DNA from: Limnomonas spitsbergensis
Lineage: Eukaryota > Chlorophyta > Chlorophyceae > Chlamydomonadales
Direction of reading: 5' to 3'
NCBI GenBank assembly: GCA_037349105.1
Contig: JAYJMM010000104.1
Span: forward strand, 282,001 to 346,000
Length of the DNA stretch: 64,000 nucleotides
Positions 55,601 to 64,000 of this stretch are shown here, piece by piece; the stretch's first letter is position 1; each line of letters starts with the position of its first letter. The position numbers and the translations under genes were made by a program. The notes under the pieces were generated by a model that saw only the letters and a list, made by a program, of their open reading frames with translations, was not told the origin of the DNA and made no database searches.

Positions 55601-57837
55601 CACTGCCCTTTGTGCCCTATTAGCAATGTGTGCATGGGGCTGGACACTGGACAGTTGACGGGCTTTGTTTAGGAGCAGTTGTCTGCAGATTGAGAGGCCT
55701 CATACTCTGCCCCTTAAACCTAATAGTCCTCCCCTTCTCTTCTCCACACACCCTTGACTCCTCTCCTCCAGCCTCACACTTCTCCCTGTAGCGCTAGTAT
55801 CCACCTCCTCCCTTCACACTTCTCCCCGCCAGGTGCATGCTCCTCCCCTGCAGTCTTACACTTCTCGCACAGTAGCAGCAGCGGCAGCATCCACCTCCTC
55901 CCACCAGTCCCTCACACTCTGCTGGTGTTGCTAGGTCCATGGCTCGTCACTGCAAGATGGCGTCAGCTTGGGTCCATATCGGGCTTTTTGCAGTCCAGGG
56001 CAGGCCTGCCCAAGGTGGCCTCATAGCCGGAAAGTAAAGACTGCCTTCTCCCCTCCCACCTCTTGTGCTGTTGTCAGATACATGGCTCCTCATTACAAGA
56101 AGGCTTCAGAGATGGCGGCGTGGGCTGCGGACCCGCGACAGCCACAGCCCTCGCAGCAGCAGCGGGCCCAGCATGAGGAGGAGCTGCAGCAGGTGCAGGA
56201 GGGAGGCTACCGTTTTTTTCTGGCTGGGCATACAATTGGCAGACAGAGAAACGGGGGAGGCCACTTTTCAATGGGTGGCAATTGGGCATAGTCGGCAGAA
56301 TCCTGGGGGGCTTTTGATATTGGTCCAGTCAAACCAACTTTTCTCTTTCTTTTAAGTGGCTGCTGGGCCCCTGTCATCCAGGTGCTCAAGCCGACTATTA
56401 GTTGGCTTTCAGGACTGTGTCTTTACAATGTGGGACAGGCCAGGTCAGCAGCGCCTCAGTATCTTCCCTTAGAAGGGCAGTGCTATGAACTAAATACAGG
56501 AAATAATCGGAACTAGTGGGAATACTCCTGGGCGTTATTTAGTGCATATTGGTTCCGTCCCACCCTGAGTTGATTGTTTCATGCGTGCAGGTGCTCCTGC
56601 GAGTGGTGGAGGAGGAAGATCTGCTGCATCAAGTCAACTTTGGGGCCGGGGGCATCGAGGACCTTCGCCAGCATTTGAAAAAACAGCTAGGGAACCACCG
56701 CAAAAACAACCAGGTAGAGGGGAGGGCTTGAGGGGGGCCTGTGCTCTTGTACCCATTGTTTTTTATCAGAGTTGGATGTGACAACAGGCCATCTGATTTG
56801 TTTGGGTCAGTGAGCCCTCCGTGCCTTGATTTTTCTGACGCAAGGAATTAATTTTTAAAGACATCCTTGTATGCTTATGCCTGTGTCTGAGTGTCTGAAA
56901 GATTGTCCACATGCTGGCACATGCAGGTCATTGCACTACATCCCTGCTGACGCCCCCCCCTTTTCACACTATGCAGTCGACACTTTGCAGACTGGCACCT
57001 GCAGGTCCTTGCACTGCATCCCTTCTGATGCCCCCCCCCCTTTTCTCATTCAACCGTCCGCAGGCCTTCTACACTATGGTGGGCAACGCTGTGTCCTTCC
57101 CGCTTGCGGCAGCTGTTGGTGAGGGTTGGGAGGTCTTCATGTCATTTGTTTGTATCGCAGCGGTGCATAACAATGGATACATCGGACAGGGACCTTAAAC
57201 CGGGTCAGGAATTGGGATGTAAATAAACTGGGATTTAACAGAAAATAAGAAACGTCGCCTACGGCCTGCGGGGGGTGGGCGTGGCCCAGGGGGGGGGAGG
57301 GATTTTACGTTGAGGGAGGGGTTGAGTGCGAGCTCCCTCGACACAGCCACTAACCAATGGTGTAGGAATGGACCACAGGAATGAGAGGGTCGAAGCTGAG
57401 AGGAATGGACAGGTGTGGGGCAGGTGTGGGACGTAGTTGTGGGTGCGGCCATGCGCAGCGAGCATGCCTCGTTTTGTGCTGGCCCTCCTATGCTCATGTA
57501 GCTTGCTTGCCTACATAGATCGAGCAGGCCTGCCTGGCGGATCTATTGCTGAAGCACACATGCCGTGTAATAAAACTGGTGCTTTAAACTTCAATCGTTT
57601 TTGATGTGGATATATTCAACAAAACTACAAGGATCTTATTTTTCATGTCGGGTTTTTTGCTGCTGGTCAGGACGCTGCATCTCCATGGCAGCTGCCAAGG
57701 CGGTGCCTCCCGGCGTGCTCGGCGACGAGCTCGTGGACCCCTTGTGGCGAATGGCCATCCATGAGGGAGCTGCTCGGAAGCTGCACTTCCACTTTGACTC
57801 ACTTCCGGACAGTGAGAAGCCAAGGGCGCAGTACTGA
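37696..57837 (+). CDS. Chromomethylase-type DNA (cytosine-5) methyltransferase, very large (~2,000 aa)
   Basis: Recognised exons include 37696-37740, 37815-37939, 38290-38590, 39023-40370, 40967-41122, 42069-42221, 42507-43898, 44315-44421, 45132-45197, 45717-45816, 46480-46608, 47271-47338, 47709-47835, 49911-50079, 50539-51619, ~53692-53857, 54463-54544, 54850-54956, 56078-56192, 56591-56713, 57064-57118 and 57671-57837; most joins are phase-consistent. Order of parts: BAH domain (VHEGDFVEILGEP, LRWFHRITDTLLG, ERVFLSDPKDT); motif I (LSLCCGLGGYSG, WAVDIDRGAAITYKINHD); a split chromodomain (EYEVETILGVRLK, LQYLVQFADEEGKDW); motif IV (GGPPCQG, catalytic Cys); motif VI (AMEQV, where ENV is usual); motif VIII (GVPQGRYRL); motif IX (RILTVRENMNAQGLPHYY); and motif X (MVGNAVSFPLA). 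Three low-complexity insertions more than double the usual ~840-residue length. It probably maintains non-CG methylation guided by histone H3K9 methylation. Joins near 38590-39023, 48331-49060 and 51619-53692 are unresolved. Confidence 0.85.
39023..40370 (+). other. Insertion 1 of the methyltransferase: long disordered exon
   Basis: One open exon of ~449 codons lies between the BAH domain and catalytic motif I. It is rich in Ala, Pro, Gly and Ser, with an acidic patch (SGETSSSGSSSDDEAVAI), and ends at a good donor (CGCAGG|GTGAGG) in phase 0 with the motif I exon. It contains no recognised domain. The usual plant enzymes have only a short linker here. Confidence 0.7.
40775..40940 (+). repeat. 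Long polypyrimidine (CCTCT)n-like tract in intron
   Basis: About 165 bp of nearly pure C and T (CTCTCCTCCCCTCTCGCCCC and similar) lie immediately upstream of the exon with catalytic motif I. It may strengthen the 3' splice site, and it is also a candidate for triplex DNA. Confidence 0.75.
41443..42068 (+). repeat. 62-bp tandem array carrying repeated 3' splice sites
   Basis: Ten units with an exact 62-bp period (AG dinucleotides at 41448, 41510, 41572 ... 42006) end at the true acceptor AG at 42068. Each unit contains intron-like GTTGCCATGCGCAG followed by an exon-like TGCATGGGCCTGGATGAGAT. The latter is nearly the same as the start of the real exon at 42069 (TGCATGGGCCTGGATGACAT). Bases after the AG alternate ATGTAC and ATAAAC in a pattern that repeats every three units (186 bp), so there is a higher-order repeat. 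The outermost 5' unit is the most divergent. This is an amplified copy of the 3' splice junction, inside the methyltransferase intron. Confidence 0.92.
42507..43898 (+). other. Insertion 2 of the methyltransferase: 464-codon exon ending in a chromodomain start
   Basis: The exon is one frame in phase 0 at both ends. It starts with a charged helix-like segment (KTRERREAMSREHREALSRQ). It then passes through Gln-rich (QQLLLQQPGQQLQLQ), acidic and Ala/Ser (AAAAASDESAAAAARDESAA) low-complexity parts and a basic KRKSPALHKKPRPKRR-like patch that could be a nuclear localisation signal. It ends at EYEVETILGVRLK, the first strand of a chromodomain. It splits the catalytic domain between motif I and motif IV, where plant chromomethylases carry their chromodomain. 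Confidence 0.75.
44401..44545 (+). repeat. 38-bp tandem array carrying repeated 5' splice sites
   Basis: Four units start at 44401, 44439, 44477 and 44515 (the last lacks one T). Each contains CCAGTTTGCTGATGAGGAGG followed by GGTGAGG, i.e. the end of the chromodomain exon plus its donor. The first unit is the real exon end (donor at 44421/44422). The others lie in the intron and repeat the same junction. Confidence 0.9.
46640..46785 (+). pseudogene. Degenerate duplicate of the motif VI exon
   Basis: This intronic stretch reads VAKHRLAEPYCKNVCFLKPA and ends VMEQ before GT. It parallels the real exon at 46480-46608 (VPKNRLVKPYYDIVRFLQPA, ending AMEQ). Clear nucleotide similarity (CTAAGCACAGGCTGG against CTAAGAACAGGCTGG) supports an exon duplication that is not needed for the reading frame, since 46480-46608 joins 47271 in phase. 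Confidence 0.7.
49185..49252 (+). repeat. Telomere-like tract in both orientations
   Basis: CAGGGTTTAGGGTTAGGGTT is followed within 30 bp by AAACCCTGAACCCTAAACTT, so TTTAGGG-like and CCCTAAA-like units face each other. The tract is short, and lies in an intron of the methyltransferase gene. Confidence 0.7.
50539..51619 (+). other. Insertion 3 of the methyltransferase: acidic/basic disordered exon
   Basis: A long exon follows the YQLYLRRPPPAGQPSQWQRI region. It carries an acidic, Ser/Asp-rich stretch (SSDTEEEEDIESEAIAEALN), a helical segment (ALLQQLAERQQAWLHELG) and a Lys/Arg-rich patch (KRMKVKVPRRFRAKRP). It ends with FLRVQLVPQENGSYLDFPG, which resembles the LPGV region of the target recognition part. 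The donor at 51619 immediately precedes the purine repeat. Confidence 0.65.
51625..52125 (+). repeat. 500-bp purine-only repeat (GGCAGAGGCAGGGG)n
   Basis: The plus strand consists almost only of G, A and regular C in units such as GGGGGCAGAGGCA. It starts right after the exon donor at 51619. It is open in several frames on both strands purely because of composition. Many runs of four to six G could form quadruplexes. I treat it as intronic. Confidence 0.85.
53025..53345 (+). repeat. 42-bp tandem repeat, about seven units
   Basis: Units of CAACACGGACCTGCCGTGAA plus CTCACTCAGATACCCTCATGTG repeat with few changes, the outermost two being divergent. The period is a multiple of three, so a long frame exists (14-residue repeats), but that frame is not the one used by the downstream methyltransferase exon. 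It is probably intronic. Confidence 0.85.
54988..55375 (+). repeat. 66-bp tandem repeat, about six units
   Basis: Units begin CCTCAGCTGATGTCTT and end GTGGCTACCCCCTA, at 54988, 55054, 55120, 55186, 55252 and 55318. The array begins ~30 bp after the exon donor at 54956 in the methyltransferase gene. Units are nearly identical, differing at single positions (GATGTC/GACGTC). Confidence 0.9.
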
Positions 57838-58022
57838 TGGTGAGGTGGCAGGCGGACTGGCGCATGGTGCATGCCAGGTGCCACATTCTGGACTGTGCTG
57901 GATGAATGGAGGCAGGGGCAATCCTGGGAGGCGCGGCGAATGGAGTCCGGATGAATAAGGGGAAGCGTGATTGGATATCCACACTGGTATGTTGGGTCTT
58001 CATGTTTCGTTTTCACAGAGCT

Positions 58023-58027
58023 TGTAA
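58023..58027 (+). terminator. Putative TGTAA polyadenylation signal
   Basis: TGTAA lies 186 bp downstream of the methyltransferase stop (context AGCTTGTAAAGC), consistent with the end of that transcript. Confidence 0.5.
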
Positions 58028-58131
58028 AGCTTTCTGTTTTTTTACGTTTATAAGGTCACATGAAGGCTTAGGGAATAGGGAAACTTCCAATATTAGCCTT
58101 CAGCCATCCAGGAGTTAATCAATCGATAGTG

Positions 58132-58210
58132 TGGTACCTGAGGGTCCTGATGGAAAAGCCTGGGCTGCGTGGGCGCCCCATTATCGGGTTGAGAAGGAAG
58201 GAAACCTGAA
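58132..58210 (-). mobile_element. Solo 3' tail of the non-LTR element (divergent)
   Basis: On the minus strand: ATAATGGGGCGCCCACGCAG, CCCAGGC and CATCAGGACCCTCAGGTACC keep the tail order with substitutions. Part of the UTR (TTCCTTCTC) precedes it. Confidence 0.5.
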
Positions 58211-59177
58211 CGGAAGTCAATGAACAGGGATAGAAGGGTTTCTTTGACAAACGGGCGCGTCATCCACCTGCGGGATACGTGAGATCTTGCTGTTCTGGTG
58301 TACATCACCAATAGGTTGTGCCATATCTGGTGATCCGGTGCCCACACCAAATCAAATTCGCCCCCCCTCAGGCCACGCCCAACCCCGGCAGGCGGTAGGT
58401 GTCGAATCTTATTTTGTATTTAATATGCACAACTGGCAGAGCATGAATCGTTTATGTCGTGATGATCAATTATCCTGTGCACATAACATGTACTACAAAT
58501 ACCCAGAGAAGTGCTGTTGGTGCAGTTACTCAAAGGAAGCAGAGTCTGCTGGAAGGTTTATTTGTTTTAAAATAATGTCAACTTATAAGCTTGCATAGAG
58601 AGAAGATCGAGCCTCGTCGTGCCCAGAGAATCAAAATAGCTCAAACGTCCGGTTACTTGCCAATGTGCAAAATGCTAGCCATCCACTGGTCCCCCTGCTG
58701 TCGCCATCAAGCACAGAAATCCCCACACTTGTTGGAGCTTGAATAGATACAGTATATGTGAAAGACATGTTAGGTGCAAGCAGAAGGCCATGTCCAGAAG
58801 CAAGTGAGAATAGAAGTATTTGAGCTACTGGTATGGCATCTATATTTGAAGAGGCTGCAATGCAAGCGTCTGTGCTAACGGAAATGCGGCAGTGTGCAAA
58901 TATGTATGCTAATCTCTGTCTCCTCCATGAAGTTCCGAAATTAATGATGGCGTCGTAAGCTATCAGGCAACAGTATGCCCACTAGCACCTCCCCTGCCTA
59001 TGAGAAAGTAATCGCAGCATCAAATCTGGACAGCTCAAAACACGTAGTTTACTAAGTTCTTATCTTTTTTTTGATAATTATATTTTAAAATGTGTTTAGT
59101 GATTTTAAATTATTAAAATCACGAATGTTGCAAACCCAAAGCCAGCAAGGACGGGCGGTGAATAAGGGCAGGGGAGA

Positions 59178-59360
59178 CTAGCAGAACTCACCGCGGCCTG
59201 AAATGACGGGGTGAGGGGGCAGGCGGGCGGCAATGACGTTAACTTGTAAGTCCACAAATAGCTGCCGTCTGACAGCAGCACGCGACCAGCAGTGGAAAGC
59301 GTCCCCTGGCCATTTGAGGACTTGGGGGATGCAGTGCTTGTGGGACGTGCAATACAGCGC
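59178..59360 (-). other. Coding-like minus-strand segment, unidentified
   Basis: One minus frame reads DDVRALYCTSHKHCIPQVLK, WPGDAFHCWSRAAVRRQLFV and DLQVNVIAARLPPHPVISG before a TAG at 59178-59180, with a possible donor just before it. The composition is protein-like, but no start, acceptor or family could be fixed. It may be an exon remnant. Confidence 0.25.
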
Positions 59361-59471
59361 TCTGACATCATCACATCATTGGTCCTGATTTCCTCCCGCT
59401 GAGTGGAACACCTCCATGGGCGCCGCCATCGATGTTGAAGGAGGCTCGAATGATTAATTGATGATGAGTTC

Positions 59472-59535
59472 CGGCAATGACGTCACACCTCTGTGCCCAG
59501 CTCAAAGAGGCTTGGCTGCCTGGGTACCCAAGTAC
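59472..59535 (-). mobile_element. Solo 3' tail of the non-LTR element
   Basis: The minus-strand copy reads GGGTACCCAGGCAGCCAAGC, CTCTTTGAGCTGGGCACAGA and GGTGTGACGTCATTGCC. There is no coding part. Confidence 0.65.
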
Positions 59536-60365
59536 AGGTAATTTGGGGGTCATGCATTATGTGGTCCCAAGGATTGTTGTCACTGAGGAGGTGTGGGACA
59601 AGGATGGCACTGGGGCTGAGATTTCCTTGCCATGCCATGCTGCCTCAGTCAAGCCGGTTACGACGTATCGATGACTTGCACTGTTTTGTCGGTTTCGGAT
59701 CCTAGTAAAATTCTGGTACTGAGAGCTGCCTGGCTCTCTTCAGGCATTCTTTCTGGCAAGACTCCAGGCAAGACTCCGGGCAAGACTCCAGGTGTGGCTT
59801 TGTCCAGTTCGATCCTAATAAAGATGGCTTGTGAAAGCAGCCACTCCAGCTTAGTGGCCACGTCTAAGACTTGCATCATCGGGTGGGCGCCTGGGCGGTC
59901 AAACACAGGAGACCTGCTTCAGAATCCGCAGCCCGGTTTCAGACAAGCCTTGGCGGCATGTCGACGAACAAATTATTGACAACATTGCCTTACCTTGATG
60001 TGCGAGCGATGTGCAGCGGGCTGCAGATCGGGCTACAAGCATGCGCAATGGGCAGACCTGCATAGCAACAGGCATACACAGTGGACAAAGCAACAAGGAT
60101 AGACACTCAGCTGGCTCCTGTTCTAGTTCAGCTGCCATTACCACCAATAGCACCGCCCTGCTTCATCGTTAAGTATGGTCGGGAAACCTAGGGGATAGTT
60201 TGCATTTACGATTGCTAGACATGGCACATCTTGGGATTCCGGTGGCCACATTGAGGTGCCTGCTCAAGGGGTTGATTTGACTGTCCTTTTGCTCCTCCCT
60301 TTCACTTTTCTCCTGGACGATGTTTTTCCCAGACTGAATAACAGTTTTGCCCCACCGAAGTCATT

Positions 60366-60860
60366 TTAAGAAGGGTACTCAGGTGAAAAGTCATTGAGAC
60401 AGGGGCTGAGACGCAAGGCAAGCTTCTGATACCCGTATACCCTTTTTGCTAAATCGTGATGAGCACCGGTGCTGACTGTTGAGTCTATGTAGATGCTCAT
60501 GCTGCTTGGCACCTGCTGCTCCCAGAAGGCAAACTTGGCATTGAAGCCAGGGGGCGGGGCGCAGCGGGGCTGATCCAGCTGAATTTGGCAGACAGACTGC
60601 AGCGGATAATCGGCAAGGAATTCGTTGCTGACTGCAGGCTGCTTCATGATGCTGTGTGTGAAGAACTCGACGCTCATGCTGCACTGTTGGGCTGTCAGAA
60701 GCTCATGCAGCTGGGGTATCCGGGTAGGGGTTCGGGATACTGAAGGCTAATTTGAGCCTCAAGCTCGTCAACAAGGAACGTGGGGTCGAGGGTGGAGGAA
60801 TACGTTGACGAAGAGGAAGACTATGGGCGCTGAGGCAACTAGAGGCGTCCCCGCGGCGTT
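60366..60860 (-). pseudogene. Minus-strand coding fragment with an apparent frameshift, unidentified
   Basis: From ~60860 the minus strand reads DPTFLVDELEAQISLQYPEP and LPGYP. At about 60707 the frame shifts by one base, and then reads LHELLTAQQCSMSVEFFTHS, SVCQIQLDQPRCAPPPGFNA and VYGYQKLALRLSP to a stop at 60366. The two parts look like one continuous protein separated by a missing or extra base, or less likely by an intron ending in CCCAG. I do not recognise the family. It is either a pseudogene or a base-level assembly error. Confidence 0.4.
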
Positions 60861-61187
60861 TGAGGCGGGGTATTGTCAGCAGGAATTGGTACCTCAGAGC
60901 CATTATCTCCCGAGGCAACTAGGTTGCACGGTAACAGATATACCTATATGGTGTATGTCACATATACCTATATGGTACCGTATATGTTTGCGTGACTGGT
61001 AAGACCCACAGCCCCACTACCTCAGCATGTAAAAGGATGCGTGCAGCTCCTCATGTACACTAGCCATGGGAAAATGAATGGTGCCAGAGCCCCTGAAGGT
61101 CCATGCCTTGCCATGAAATGGGCCGGATAGAGCTAGACTGGCTAGACTAGTAGGCATGGCTGGGGCTAGAGGTTGGGCAAGGCTGGA

Positions 61188-61217
61188 CTAGGCTGGGCTG
61201 GGCTGGGCTGGGCTGGG
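61188..61217 (+). repeat. GGGCT pentanucleotide repeat
   Basis: About five tandem GGGCT units lie ~20 bp upstream of the retrotransposon copy, in a wider GGCTGG/GACTAG-rich stretch (61135-61230). Confidence 0.8.
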
Positions 61218-61232
61218 CAGGACAGGACAGGG

Positions 61233-63755
61233 CCACAGGCAAACTTGCCCCCTACCACCGCTCAGCCGGAGGACCTAGGCGTGTCAGCTGATCAGCTTGC
61301 ATCTTGCTTCGCAAGGGCTTTCTCCCGCATTGGCGTACACACTACACACCGCGGCGGGCCTACACGGTCTGGCGGCACCCTTTATCAAGTTGGCAATGGT
61401 AGAGGACGATTCAGAGGGGGAGCAACGACACGTGCTGAGGGATCTGCTGCAAGACTGGTTGACTGCGATGGCCGTGCGGGAGGGAATGCCTAGTGCCTGG
61501 CAGCCAGTCAGGATTCAGCCTGTTTACAAGAAGGGCGACCCCCTTGATCCTGGTAATTACCGGCCCATCGCCATCACTAGCGTGCTTTACCGGCTGTATG
61601 CCAGCATGCTCACTGTCATCACTGATGAGTGGGCGCGATTGTACGGCCACGTCCCTCTTGAGCAGTTTGGTTTTCAACAGCGCCGTAGCACGCTCCAGGC
61701 TGCTTTCCTCCTCAGGCATGCAGTCCATGCTCAACGGGCAGCTGCAGGCCGTGGCAAGCTGCATGTGGCCTTTGTGGACTTCACAGAGGCCTATGACAGC
61801 GTGCCCCAAGAGCAGCTGTGACGGCATTTATGCGAGCATCTTCACATGCCTGCATGCCTGTAACGCGCGGTGCAAGCGCTTTATGCCGTTGCAGTTTACA
61901 CGCCCACTGACGGCCACAATCGCACTGGTCATGTGCCTTGCACCAGAGGCATCAAGCAGGGCTGCCCCCCGAGCCCCCTGCTCTTTAGCCTTTACCTCAG
62001 TGACCTGCCAGCCATGCTCGCAGCCAAGTGCCCGGCAGAGGGCATTGAGCTGCAGGCAGGGCGACAGCTACGCTGCCTGCTGTATGCGGACGACCTCTCC
62101 CTGCTAGCCCGCACCCCAGCAGGGCTGCAACGCATGCTTGATGCCTTGCATGGGTACGCGGCACATAAACAGCTTCAGGTCAATGTCAGGAAGGCAGAGA
62201 TCATGGAGTTTGGCAGCCGCATAGCAGCGCAGCGCTAACAGCCAGCCCATGTTTGCATTTACGGCCCTGACCGTGCCGAGTTGAAGCGTGTCCAAGAATT
62301 CAAGTTCTTGGGCATCACTCAGCATGTAAGCGGCGGCCTGAAGAGGGCCATGGAGGGTAGAGAGGCGCCTTTGGCTGCCGCGCTGCACCGCATTCGCCGC
62401 ATGGCAGCCAAGGTGGGCCTCAGGCGCCATCTTCCAACCCGCATCAGGTTGGCAGCTGTGTACGCAGCGCCTGCGGCCAACTACGGCGACGTGCTGTGGG
62501 CCACCAGCCACCTTCGGCCGCGGCAATGTCTCTCCAGCAAAATGCAGCCCAGCTTGCTTAAGCATCGATGCCAGGCTGCGGGGCTACCTGCATCAGCCGC
62601 AAGTTGGGGAGTCTTGAGAGAGCTGCAGCTCCAGCCACTACAGCGAGACTGGTGGACCCATATCCTCCGCTTCTACAATGCAGCGGTGGCATCGGCGGCA
62701 CAGCAATACAGCCCTCTCATGGCTCAAGCCATGGCAGCAGATATGCAGCTTGCAGTCAGCCAGGGCACTGGCGGCCGCACCTGGTGCTCTGATCTGCTGG
62801 GTGCATTAGAGGAGCTAGAGCGGGGGACAGCCACCCCCACCTTGCGCAAGGCAGCAGCTGCCCTACAGCGCCTACCCGTCACAGAGGTGTTGGCACTCGT
62901 TGACGCAGCCTACGAGCAAGCACGGCTGGACGCAAGCGGCGGTGGGGACCCCAGGGACCCTACCACCGAGGACAGATCTGCGGCGACCTACCGCGCCTGG
63001 TTCCAGTCCACGGCAGGTGCCGTGCTGGCGCAAGCCAAGAGCCGCACTAGCCAGAGGGAGTGTGCTTGTGTGCGCATAAATTTGCGACTGCGGCTCGGCG
63101 CGATCAGCACGGCTGACACTAGAGGACGGCGCAACGGTCAGCGGCGAGAGGCACGCTGCTGCCAGCGGTGTTGGGCACGGGGGCATTGCGAGCAGGTGGA
63201 GGATGGGCTACATGTGTGCTTCCAGTGCCCTAGTGTCAGGGAGCAGTTACGGGAGCGGGGGTGGGCAGGTCCTCCGGGCGCTGCCACTAACTTCCACTAG
63301 CTGTAACCAGGCTAAGCAGGGGTGGGATGCACTTGCTTTTGTGGACTGTGCTGTGGGCATTGTTGACGGTTAGTCTCCAGAGATTCTGAGGCGCCGGTGT
63401 CGTTTGCCTTTCCGGCCTTCCCTTTTGGTCCTTTCTTTTTGTTGTTGTTTGCCTCCTTTTAGTTTCTTCTTTTCTCCCATCCCAAGAGAGGTTCGCCCTC
63501 GCGGCCAAGCACGGGTGGGATACGCTTGCTTTTGAGGGCTTTTCTTTTCTCAGTGGCTTTGTTGAGGGCTAGTCTCTAGTGAAACTCAGGTGTCGGACTT
63601 GGTCTTCAATGCCTTCCCGGCCTCTCCTTTTGTTCCTTTCCCCCCCTCTTCCTTCCAGTGTCTTATTTTCTCCCTTGTTAACATTTTCTCCCTTCTTGAC
63701 AGCCCCACGCGGCCGAGCACTGAGGGGCCAAGAGGTGTAACGTCACTGACATGCG
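61233..63755 (+). mobile_element. Non-LTR retrotransposon copy 4: RT domain to 3' end, with in-frame stops
   Basis: This is the longest copy. A single frame (61297-63300) encodes reverse transcriptase: QPVRIQPVYKKGDPLDPGNY-RPIAITSVLYR; then GFQQRRSTLQAAF, HVAFVDFTEAYDSVP (motif A Asp), GIKQGCPPSPLLFSLYLSDL, LLYADDLSLLA (catalytic YADD) and KRVQEFKFLGITQH. The post-RT region and a zf-RVT-like zinc site (CCQRCWARGHCEQVED ... CFQC) follow. The frame is broken by TGA at 61819, TAA at about 61861, TAA at 62236 and TAG at 63298, without frameshifts. The 3' UTR contains two tandem modules of the coding end plus UTR and finishes with CACGCGGCCGAGC ... GTGTAACGTCACTGAC. The 5' part, including any endonuclease, is missing. 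The clade is not assigned. Confidence 0.9.
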
Positions 63756-63897
63756 TGGTAACTTGACTTATGTTTCTTTGTAGGATGTTCGTCTCTCTAG
63801 GGTCATCCACCCTTCCTCTAGTGAAATAGCACTATAAGACGGCAGAAAAATGTATGTTCGGTTTACGCTTGGGGTCCCAGTGTTTAGAACAGGGCAT

Positions 63898-63945
63898 GCC
63901 CGCTGGGCCCTGCTGAACGCTCGGCCACGTGGGGCTGGGAGGGGA
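63898..63945 (-). mobile_element. Solo 3' tail of the non-LTR element (partial)
   Basis: The minus strand reads CCCCACGTGGCCGAGCG then TTCAGCAGGGCCCAGCGGG, matching the tail core. The outer GTAACGTCATT end is absent. It lies ~150 bp beyond copy 4 in the opposite orientation. Confidence 0.5.
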
Positions 63946-64000
63946 TGACTAGGCTCAATTCCAGCCACTATGCACAGCATGGACCATGGTGCAGCCATGC

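Larger units (their letters stand above)
57838..59100. other. 3' flank of the methyltransferase gene; no further gene
   Basis: A TGTAA signal follows the stop at 58023-58027. A retrotransposon tail lies at 58132-58210. The rest is AT-rich with short frames only, and I see no exon chain. Confidence 0.5.

Overview
This window is nuclear DNA from a green alga, most likely a chlorophycean of the Chlamydomonadales type. The evidence is: plant-lineage plastid genes (a PsbP-domain lumen protein and the inactive Clp subunit ClpR4) with N-terminal transit peptides; a plant-type chromomethylase; many short exons joined by GT-AG and some GC-AG introns; TGTAA polyadenylation-like signals 3' of several genes; and a secreted enzyme carrying a Pro-Ser-rich, volvocine-wall-like linker. 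No bacterial operons, rRNA, tRNA or CRISPR arrays were seen. All gene models below were built by hand from reading frame, splice phase and family similarity.

Layout. 1-18.3 kb is repeat-rich. It holds three degraded copies of one non-LTR retrotransposon family, about a dozen solo 3' tails of the same family in the whole window, a broken WD40 fragment, an unrecognised four-exon gene (5717-7613), the 3' part of a Met/Pro-rich gene (to 12801) and a minus-strand gene with a P-loop (18301-16003). 19.1-26.8 kb holds a PsbP-domain thylakoid lumen gene and a secreted GH88 unsaturated glucuronyl hydrolase, both +. 26.8-30.6 kb is intergenic with a long hairpin and G-rich minisatellites. 30.6-36.8 kb holds POLD3 (DNA polymerase delta third subunit, 11 exons) and CLPR4 (7 exons), both complete and + with only 241 bp between them.

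37.7-57.8 kb is one very large gene: a BAH/chromodomain DNA (cytosine-5) methyltransferase (chromomethylase) of roughly 2,000 residues spread over about 20 kb. It has three long low-complexity insertions, and its introns are full of tandem repeats. Two of these arrays span and multiply the exon-intron junction itself (a 3' splice site copied about ten times, and a 5' splice site copied four times). 58-64 kb returns to repeats and ends with the longest copy of the retrotransposon (reverse transcriptase domain through the 3' tail).

Functional links: POLD3 acts in replication, ClpR4 and the PsbP-domain protein act in the plastid, the chromomethylase probably silences repeats such as the retrotransposons seen here, and the GH88 enzyme probably acts outside the cell on uronic-acid oligosaccharides. 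The genes are adjacent but do not look like one pathway.
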